DNA of 64,000 bases from MADRE3 sp963718195 (GTDB lineage: Bacteria; Desulfobacterota; Desulfobulbia; Desulfobulbales; Desulfocapsaceae): positions 186,001 to 250,000 of the forward strand of contig CAVQYQ010000009.1 in the NCBI GenBank assembly GCA_963718195.1, given 5' to 3'. Shown here one piece after another: positions 58,645 to 64,000 of the stretch; position 1 is the first letter of the stretch, and each line of letters opens with the position of its first letter. The position numbers were made by a program, and so were the translations under genes. A model generated the notes under the pieces. The model searched no databases and was not told the DNA's origin. It saw only the letters and a list, made by a program, of their open reading frames with translations.

Positions 58645-59392
58645 GATGTAACTCCTGTGGGGTTTCCCAGTAGATAAGTTTGTTCAATAGGAAATCCATT
58701 GAAAAATAGATGATTAAAGAGGCAACCGACAGCAGTGTCAATGCTGCAAACATATTGTCTATCTGCATACGTGCGTTGGCATGCAGCATATAATATCCAA
58801 GGCCGGCACTGGATCCTACCCATTCACCGACGATTGCACCGATCGGGGCGACGGCAACAGCAACCCTGAGGCCTGCAGCAAAAGCCGGTATGGCGGATGG
58901 GATGACAATAAAGCGTAACAGCCCATAGGTGCCTGCCCCCATGACCCGGGCAAGCTCAAGAAGATCAGGATCGGTTCTGCGCAGGCCGTGGTAAAAGGAT
59001 GAGGCGACCGGGAAAAAGATGATAAGAACAGCCATTGCGATCTTCGAGGCCATGCCATACCCGAACCACAGGACGAGGATTGGTGCCAGGGCGAAAACTG
59101 GAATTGCCTGGCTGACAATTAATACCGGCAGCATCCATCGTTTCAGGTGTGGCGAGAGGAACATGGTCAGGGCACACGAGCAGCCAAGCAGTGTTCCAAT
59201 CCCAAGCCCAGCCAGGATCTCGGTGACAGTGATCCGCAGGTGACTGAACAGTGTTGGCCAGTTGCTGATCAGGGCCATGGCTACCGGACCCGGACCAGGG
59301 AGGATGTAGTGGGGCACGCCGGTGATAACAACCAGCAGCTGCCAGAGCAGGATAAGGCCGGCACCGAGTATGATGAGTCTGAATAGTATCAT
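58628..59392 (-). CDS. thiX: ThiX-type ABC permease for thiamine precursor
   Basis: A 254-residue six-helix permease of the SsuC/ThiX group: 'LPGPGPVAMALISNWPTLFS', 'ITVTEILAGLGIGTLLGCSC', 'PVFALAPILVLWFGYGMASK', 'FPVASSFYHGLRRTDPDLLE' (EAA-region start, followed by 'LARVMGAGTYGLLRFIVIP') and 'GAIVGEWVGSSAGLGYYMLH'. It is encoded between the ATPase and the binding protein, all on the minus strand, and overlaps the latter. It transports the pyrimidine precursor delivered by ThiY. Confidence 0.92.
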   Translation of the reverse strand: MILFRLIILGAGLILLWQLLVVITGVPHYILPGPGPVAMALISNWPTLFSHLRITVTEILAGLGIGTLLGCSCALTMFLSPHLKRWMLPVLIVSQAIPVFALAPILVLWFGYGMASKIAMAVLIIFFPVASSFYHGLRRTDPDLLELARVMGAGTYGLLRFIVIPSAIPAFAAGLRVAVAVAPIGAIVGEWVGSSAGLGYYMLHANARMQIDNMFAALTLLSVASLIIYFSMDFLLNKLIYWETPQELHHAREM

Positions 59393-59438
59393 GAGTTCAC
59401 GCGCGGGCAGGTAAAGAACATGACCGCTTTATCATCAG

Positions 59439-60200
59439 CTAGGGCTCCATCAATGTTTTCAGCAACAGTGGATAGTGTTCGCGTACGATGCTTTCACCTG
59501 GTTCCCGAGGCAATGTTCCTCCCGGTTCAAAAACTGCTGTCACCTCTGCCGGGCTACCGGACAGTACCACTATTTTATCCCCAAGGCGGAGCGCTTCCAT
59601 CGGGTCATGGGTTACCAGCAGCACGGTTTTGCCCCGTGTCAGTTTTGCGGCCAGTTGCTGCAGTTTGATCCTGGTGAGGGCATCGAGGGAAGAAAATGGT
59701 TCATCCATGAGCAGGACAGGGCGGTCTTCCATCAGCGTACGCAGGAGTGCCACCCGCTGCCGCATCCCCCCGGACAGCGCAGATGGCAGTGAATCTCCAT
59801 AGTCCCCGAGTCCTGCTTCCTCGAGAAGCTGAGCTGCCTTTTTCTCCAGGGCAGACGAGAGCTCAAAGCGGAGTTTTGCCCCGAGCAGCACATTCTCCTT
59901 TACACCCATCCAGGGCAGGAGCAGATCGTTCTGGCTCATCCAGGCAGTAGGGTTCGCACCCGCAGGCCCGGGAGCAATTTGGACAGTTCCCTGATAGTCA
60001 ATCGAACGATTACCCGAGATTATCTTTAACAGGGTTGATTTACCACATCCGCTTGGTCCGAGGATGCAGGTACACGTGCCACCGTCAATCTCCAGTGATA
60101 GCTGATCAAAGATGGTCGTCCCGTTAAAGCAAAGAGAGAGCGCGTCGATCTGCACTGACGGCATCCTGGAACCATCTATCTGACTTTCAACGGTGTTCAT
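59439..60200 (-). CDS. thiZ: ThiZ-type ABC ATP-binding protein
   Basis: A 253-residue ABC ATPase of the SsuB/TauB/ThiZ group with Walker A LGPSGCGKSTLLKII, a Q-loop 'TAWMSQNDLLLPWMGVKENV', signature LSGGMRQRVALLRTL, Walker B PVLLMDEPFSSLDALTR and H-loop LVTHDPMEAL. The gene is 12 bases after thiD and precedes thiX, fixing its role in uptake of the thiamine precursor. All catalytic motifs are intact. Confidence 0.92.
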   Translation of the reverse strand: MNTVESQIDGSRMPSVQIDALSLCFNGTTIFDQLSLEIDGGTCTCILGPSGCGKSTLLKIISGNRSIDYQGTVQIAPGPAGANPTAWMSQNDLLLPWMGVKENVLLGAKLRFELSSALEKKAAQLLEEAGLGDYGDSLPSALSGGMRQRVALLRTLMEDRPVLLMDEPFSSLDALTRIKLQQLAAKLTRGKTVLLVTHDPMEALRLGDKIVVLSGSPAEVTAVFEPGGTLPREPGESIVREHYPLLLKTLMEP

Positions 60201-60212
60201 CGGTTCGATAAA

Positions 60213-61034
60213 TCAGAAGGAGCGGAAAAAGTGATGAACCGGACCGTGGCCGTTGCCCAACCGGTACCTGGCCCCAGCTGCAATAGCCCCGGTTATGTAG
60301 TCTTTGGCCTCACTCACGGCTTGTTCTGTGGTCAACCCGCGGGCAAGCCCTGAAGCGATGGCTGAGGAGAGGGTACAGCCGGTTCCATGGTTATTGTTCG
60401 TCTCAATCCGCCTGACAGGAAAGGTGACAACTCTTCCCTCATCACCAAGATGGAGAAGATCGTCGCTGTCTTCCTGATCTTCCAGGTGGCCTCCTTTGAT
60501 TAATACATTCGCACAGCCAAGCTCCTGGAGGTCAGCCGCAGCCTGCTCGAGGTCATCACGGGTTTTTATGGCGCGGCCAAGCAGAACCGAAGCTTCGGGA
60601 AGATTAGGAGTAATCAGGTCGGCGATTGGTATCAGCAGGTTTTTCAGGGCGTCGGCACCATCTTCTTCAACGAGCCGGTCACCGCTCTGGGCAACCATTA
60701 CCGGATCAAGAACAATATTGCTGCAATTAAACTTTTTCAGCTTTCTGGCAACCGCTTCAATCAGTTCCGGAGAGAACAGCATCCCTATCTTGATAGCGTC
60801 AGTACCGATGTCGGTGAGCACCGCTTCCAGCTGCTGCTCAACAAAGCTGACCGGAATCGGATGGATGCCAGTGACGCCAACGGTGTTCTGGGCCGTGAGG
60901 GCTGTGATGACCGACATACCGTAACAATTGTTTGCCGATATGGTCTTGAGATCGGCCTGAATACCCGCACCGCCGCCGCTGTCAGAACCGGCGATCGTCA
61001 GTACTCGAAAATAGTGTTTATCCTGTTCGGTCAT
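60213..61034 (-). CDS. thiD: Hydroxymethylpyrimidine (phosphate) kinase
   Basis: A 273-residue ribokinase-fold HMP kinase: 'VLTIAGSDSGGGAGIQADLK' start (SDSGGGAGIQAD), 'CYGMSVITALTAQNTVGVTG', 'KIGMLFSPELIEAV', 'IVLDPVMVAQSGDRLVEEDG', 'LITPNLPEASVLLGR' and anion-hole 'TNNNHGTGCTLSSAIASGLA'. It makes HMP-PP from HMP, the pyrimidine half of thiamine. An upstream in-frame start is possible, but the ATG at 61034 has an AGGAG seven bases before it and matches the usual N-terminus. Operon position thiM-thiE-thiD agrees. Confidence 0.95.
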   Translation of the reverse strand: MTEQDKHYFRVLTIAGSDSGGGAGIQADLKTISANNCYGMSVITALTAQNTVGVTGIHPIPVSFVEQQLEAVLTDIGTDAIKIGMLFSPELIEAVARKLKKFNCSNIVLDPVMVAQSGDRLVEEDGADALKNLLIPIADLITPNLPEASVLLGRAIKTRDDLEQAAADLQELGCANVLIKGGHLEDQEDSDDLLHLGDEGRVVTFPVRRIETNNNHGTGCTLSSAIASGLARGLTTEQAVSEAKDYITGAIAAGARYRLGNGHGPVHHFFRSF

Positions 61035-61045
61035 AAAAAATCTCC

Positions 61046-61672
61046 TCAATGGGTACGGGAAACTGTCTGGCATAAATCCCTGGCAGCACGCTCCGGGCAC
61101 ACCGCTGAAACGATCGCAGAGACGACGGCGATACCGGTGGCTCCTGCACTAATGACCTCGCCACCGTTTTGAGGTCCAATTCCACCGATACCCACCAGCG
61201 GGAGGTCTACCGCCTGGCGCATTGCCCTGACCCCAGCGAGGCCGAGTGGGGGTGCGGTATCCGTCTTGGTAGCAGTAGAGAATACCGGGCTGATGCCGAT
61301 GTAATCGGCGCCAGCGGCCTGCGCCGCTCGTGCATGGTCAAGACACTCGGCTGAGATGCCGATAATCTTTGAGGGTCCGACAAGTTTCCGGGCATCTTCA
61401 ATTGCCATATCATTCTGCCCGAGGTGGACACCGTCGGCGTCGACCGCAAGGGCAACATCAACCCTGTCGTTGATGATTAATGGGACATTATCTGCTGCAA
61501 GGAGTTGCTTGAGTAAGCGCGCCTCTGCGATAAACTCACGGGTGGAGCACGTTTTTTCCCTCAGCTGGACGCAGCTGACTCCGCCCTTTACTGCGGCCCG
61601 CACAATCTCCAGGTTGGTGCGGCCACGGGAGAGGCTCCGGTCTGTAACCAGGTAGAGCGAATAATTGATCAT
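61046..61672 (-). CDS. thiE: Thiamine-phosphate synthase
   Basis: A 208-residue TIM-barrel enzyme with 'LYLVTDRSLSRG', 'GVSCVQLREKTCSTREFIAE', 'VPLIINDRVDVALAVDADGV' and 'HLGQNDMAIEDARKLVG', then 'DYIGISPVFSTATKTDTAPP' and 'LPLVGIGGIGPQNGGEVISA'. All substrate-binding blocks of ThiE are kept. It joins HMP-PP with thiazole phosphate to give thiamine phosphate. It begins eight bases after thiM ends, so the three biosynthetic genes form one unit. Confidence 0.95.
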   Translation of the reverse strand: MINYSLYLVTDRSLSRGRTNLEIVRAAVKGGVSCVQLREKTCSTREFIAEARLLKQLLAADNVPLIINDRVDVALAVDADGVHLGQNDMAIEDARKLVGPSKIIGISAECLDHARAAQAAGADYIGISPVFSTATKTDTAPPLGLAGVRAMRQAVDLPLVGIGGIGPQNGGEVISAGATGIAVVSAIVSAVCPERAARDLCQTVSRTH

Positions 61673-61680
61673 CGTCTGAG

Positions 61681-62487
61681 TTACGCCTCAACGATCCGGC
61701 AGCCTGCTTTTACATCTTCAGGTGTCAGGTTATACAGGGCATCGATGAGAGCAATCATGAAACTGCCGGGACCTTGGCTTCCTTCAGCCGCCTTCTCAGC
61801 GGCAAGTCCGATGAAGGCAAGCCCTCCCGCAGCTGCACTGACCATATTTTTTTCAACAGCAGCAAACGCTGCAATTACCGCAGTTGCAGAGCAACCGGTT
61901 CCGGTAACATATGGCATCATCGCATCGCCGTTTTCGACCCGAACAGTTCGGACACCGTCGGTTATGAGATCGACTGGACCTGTTATGGCCAGGGTCGTAC
62001 CAAGTTCTTGTGCCAGCAGTGAGCCGGTCTCTGCAGCATCTTCGACTGAGTGTATGGCATCGACGCCCCTGGTCATGGAATCCGGATTGCCAAGGGAGAG
62101 GATCTCAGAACTGTTGCCACGAATAATACTGACTATGGTCTCATCGAGCAGGGTCTTGGCAGTGCTGGTACGGAAATTGGTGGCGCCTGAACCAACTGGG
62201 TCAAGGATGATGGGGGTACCGAGCTTGGTCGCCTTTCTGCCGGCTTTAACCATTGCTTCTATCCATATATCGGAGAGTGTGCCGATATTTAAAACTAGAG
62301 AACCGGCATATGAAACCATCTCTTCAACTTCCTCCACCGCGTGTGCCATGACCGGTGAAGCCCCCATTGCCAGCAGCACATTGGCAGTATAGTTCATTAC
62401 CACGAAATTAGTGATATTGTGAATCAGCGGTTTGTCCTGGCGGATGAGCAGCAGGTTTTCTGCTGTTTTCTCGGTAATATCAGACAT
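61681..62487 (-). CDS. thiM: Hydroxyethylthiazole kinase
   Basis: A 268-residue ribokinase-fold enzyme: 'LIHNITNFVVMNYTANVLLA', 'MGASPVMAHAVEEVEEM' (substrate pocket), 'LVLNIGTLSDIWIEAMVKAG', 'PIILDPVGSGATNFRT', 'IIRGNSSEILSLGN' and 'VTGTGCSATAVIAAFAAVE' (anion hole and catalytic Cys). ThiM phosphorylates the salvaged thiazole moiety. The ATG at 62487 with GAGGG five bases upstream gives the family-typical length; a TTG 17 codons earlier is rejected. A TPP riboswitch lies 95 bases upstream. Thiazole and pyrimidine salvage together imply that this cell rebuilds thiamine from fragments. Confidence 0.95.
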   Translation of the reverse strand: MSDITEKTAENLLLIRQDKPLIHNITNFVVMNYTANVLLAMGASPVMAHAVEEVEEMVSYAGSLVLNIGTLSDIWIEAMVKAGRKATKLGTPIILDPVGSGATNFRTSTAKTLLDETIVSIIRGNSSEILSLGNPDSMTRGVDAIHSVEDAAETGSLLAQELGTTLAITGPVDLITDGVRTVRVENGDAMMPYVTGTGCSATAVIAAFAAVEKNMVSAAAGGLAFIGLAAEKAAEGSQGPGSFMIALIDALYNLTPEDVKAGCRIVEA

Positions 62488-62581
62488 GAGTCCCTCTTCA
62501 TCTGGGGTTAAAAGTTCCAGGGATGTCAGCTTTATCAACTGAGATGAGCAGGGAAGTCACGTGAAAAAAGAGCGTTGACCT

Positions 62582-62656
62582 ATGCATATCCCTACGCTGG
62601 TATTAACCAGTTCAGGTTCAATGGGTATCATCTCAGGCTATGGCCACCCCTGCATG
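62582..62656 (-). promoter_or_regulatory. TPP riboswitch (THI box) controlling the thiamine operon
   Basis: On the minus strand the aptamer landmarks occur in order: GGGGTGGCC, CTGAGA, ACCCATTGAACCTGAACTGG, and ACCAGCGTAGGGA, with ATGCA/TGCAT as the closing stem. It ends 94 bases before thiM. Just downstream ACGCTC (complementary to AGCGT inside the aptamer) is followed by six T residues (62564-62569), hinting at a terminator competing with the aptamer. Excess TPP should lower expression of thiM through thiY. Confidence 0.95.
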
Positions 62657-62893
62657 TTTCAATGAAGGTTCAGATATATAGCAATGTATCATCAATGTCA
62701 ACCTGCGGAGTGGCTATCTGTTGCCTGGTGAGAACGGCAGATTGAAATTTTGTAACAAAAGCGAATATGTTCCTTTTAATTCGAATCAGATGCCTTATAG
62801 TCCTGTTCGGTCCTGTCTGAAGAGAGATAGAAAGATATTTACCGATTTGTATTACCTGATCACCATGACGAGTTTCAAGTCCATGGAGGAAAG

Positions 62894-63961
62894 ATGGATC
62901 ATAGCGTTTGGCAGTGGATTGGCAACGAAGCTGTCCTGCACCAATTTGTAAACGGATTTTCAACCCCAATTTTGCTGCTCGTTATTGTCATCTGCATTGT
63001 TGTGCTCTCCTTTGGGGCTGACTGGATGATTGACGGTGTTGTTAGTCTTGCCATCAGGACCGGGCTGCCGACCGTGGTCATCGGGGCAACGATTGTATCG
63101 CTCGGTACGACAATGCCCGAGGCATTCGTATCGGTAATGGCTGCCTACATGGGAAACCCTGGGCTGGCCCTTGGCAACGGGGTCGGCTCGATAATTGCGG
63201 ATACGGGTCTGATTTTCGGTTTGACCTGCCTGCTGGCGGCGATCCCGATGAATCGTCAAATACTGAACCGTGCCGGCTGGGTCCAGGTCGGTGCAGCGGT
63301 TCTGCTTGTTCTTGTTTCAATTCAGGCATTGTTGATGGCCCCGCAGGGCGGTACACCTGTGCTGCAGCGATGGGTCGGTTTTTTCTTTCTGGCCCTGCTT
63401 GTTCTCTATCTCTACATGACCTATGTCTGGTCCAAACAAAAAGGTACAGCATCTGCCTCAGATAATGTTCTCGGTGACCAGGAGATAAAGGGAATCGGGC
63501 TTACCTGGGTCATGATCACAGGCGGTCTGATCCTGGTAATTGCCAGCGCCAGGGTGCTTGTGCCAAGTGCCTCTGAGGTTGCGGTTCGTTTTGGCGTGCC
63601 GGATGATGTTATCGCTGCCACCATGGTTGCTTTTGGCACCTCCCTGCCCGAGTTAATGACGGCAATCTCGTCGATTCGTAAAGGCCATCCTGAAATTACC
63701 CTGGGAAATATCATCGGGGCAGACGTCCTCAATTGTCTCTTTGTCATTGGTGCCGCTGCCGCTGCAGCACCGCTCGAGATACCGGCTAATTTTTTCTATT
63801 TCCATTTTCCGGCAATGCTCATCATCCTCTTCTCGTTTCGCATTTTCATCTCCATGAACAAGTCGGGATCGTTCAAACGGTGGCAGGGGGCATGGCTGCT
63901 CGGGGTCTATTGTGTCTATATCTACCAGCAGTATGCATCAAATATTGGTACGGTCCACTAG
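62894..63961 (+). CDS. CaCA-family Ca2+/Na+-type cation antiporter
   Basis: A 355-residue membrane protein with ten hydrophobic segments and two inverted alpha-repeats, the ion-binding cores: 'GATIVSLGTTMPEAFVSVMA' with 'GNPGLALGNGVGSIIADTGL', and 'AATMVAFGTSLPELMTAISS' with 'GHPEITLGNIIGADVLNCLF'. The paired GTxxPE glutamates bind the exchanged cation. Between them is a charged linker (YVWSKQKGTASASDNVLGDQ). YrbG-like exchangers swap Na+ or H+ for Ca2+; the ion cannot be told here. GGAGGA lies before the ATG. It is divergent from the thiamine operon. Confidence 0.92.
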   Translation: MDHSVWQWIGNEAVLHQFVNGFSTPILLLVIVICIVVLSFGADWMIDGVVSLAIRTGLPTVVIGATIVSLGTTMPEAFVSVMAAYMGNPGLALGNGVGSIIADTGLIFGLTCLLAAIPMNRQILNRAGWVQVGAAVLLVLVSIQALLMAPQGGTPVLQRWVGFFFLALLVLYLYMTYVWSKQKGTASASDNVLGDQEIKGIGLTWVMITGGLILVIASARVLVPSASEVAVRFGVPDDVIAATMVAFGTSLPELMTAISSIRKGHPEITLGNIIGADVLNCLFVIGAAAAAAPLEIPANFFYFHFPAMLIILFSFRIFISMNKSGSFKRWQGAWLLGVYCVYIYQQYASNIGTVH

Positions 63962-64000
63962 AGAAGCAGGGAGCACCTGGTCACGAAAATCTTTAGGATT

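Noticed and set aside
1..64000. tRNA, rRNA, CRISPR arrays, insertion sequences or phage genes
   Set aside because: I saw no tRNA-like cloverleaf, no rRNA segments, no regularly spaced repeats and no transposase or integrase reading frames.

Overview
The window looks like a chromosomal segment of an anaerobic, probably marine or sediment, Desulfobacterota-type bacterium (a Desulfobulbales-like lineage is my best guess). Grounds: moderate GC, a GAF-PAS-sigma54 activator with a matching -24/-12 promoter, a three-part corrinoid methyl-transfer module, a stand-alone MetH-reactivation-like protein, and an otherwise heterotrophic catabolic content. There is no rRNA, tRNA or taxonomic marker gene, so this is an inference from gene style.

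Layout. (1) 0.001-6.0 kb, minus strand: a cell-envelope operon (beta-barrel-like protein, small basic secreted protein, two DUF2092-type periplasmic proteins, a frameshifted small secreted protein, and a transaldolase-fold protein that lacks the Schiff-base lysine). It follows a good sigma54 promoter and a frameshifted sigma54 activator gene. (2) 6.2-11.8 kb: two methyltransferases, an OafA-type acyltransferase and NudC. (3) 11.8-16.4 kb, minus: an ECF-type vitamin transporter whose two ATPase halves are fused and reciprocally degenerate, coupled to a HAD-AIR-synthase fusion. (4) 16.7-19.8 kb: a tartrate module (tartrate/D-malate-type dehydrogenase, D-tartrate dehydratase), an aminotransferase remnant and a small DMT transporter. 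(5) 19.9-32.8 kb: two sugar-type ABC importers (the first has no ATPase of its own), a metallophosphoesterase, a ParB/Nudix-like protein, a corrinoid-reactivation-like protein and a LacI-family repressor. (6) 32.8-52.9 kb, plus: a compact catabolic cluster. It holds two dipeptidase-fold proteins, three SnoaL/NTF2-like proteins, SMP-30 lactonase, HpsN/HisD-type dehydrogenase, two SDRs, an Ldh2-type dehydrogenase, a creatininase-family hydrolase, an L-fucose-isomerase-like protein, a UroD-type methyltransferase, an HpcH/HpaI aldolase, a corrinoid protein, an AcsE-like methyltransferase, a VOC protein, a bicupin, a MetE-like zinc protein and an alpha/beta hydrolase. (7) 53-57.6 kb: a hybrid histidine kinase and the otnK-otnC pair for four-carbon sugar acids. 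(8) 57.7-62.7 kb, minus: a TPP-riboswitch-controlled thiamine operon (thiM-thiE-thiD-thiZXY). (9) A CaCA-type cation antiporter closes the window.

The most interesting feature is regions 5-7. Six near-identical palindromes (core TGAATACGTATTCA) lie upstream of both importers, the LacI gene and the lactonase gene. This suggests one LacI-controlled regulon in which an imported sugar- or acid-like compound is oxidised and cleaved while a methyl group is passed to tetrahydrofolate through a UroD-type methyltransferase, a corrinoid protein and an AcsE-like methyltransferase. The substrate is not known to me. Several genes carry apparent single-base insertions, so real gene decay and sequencing error both have to be considered.
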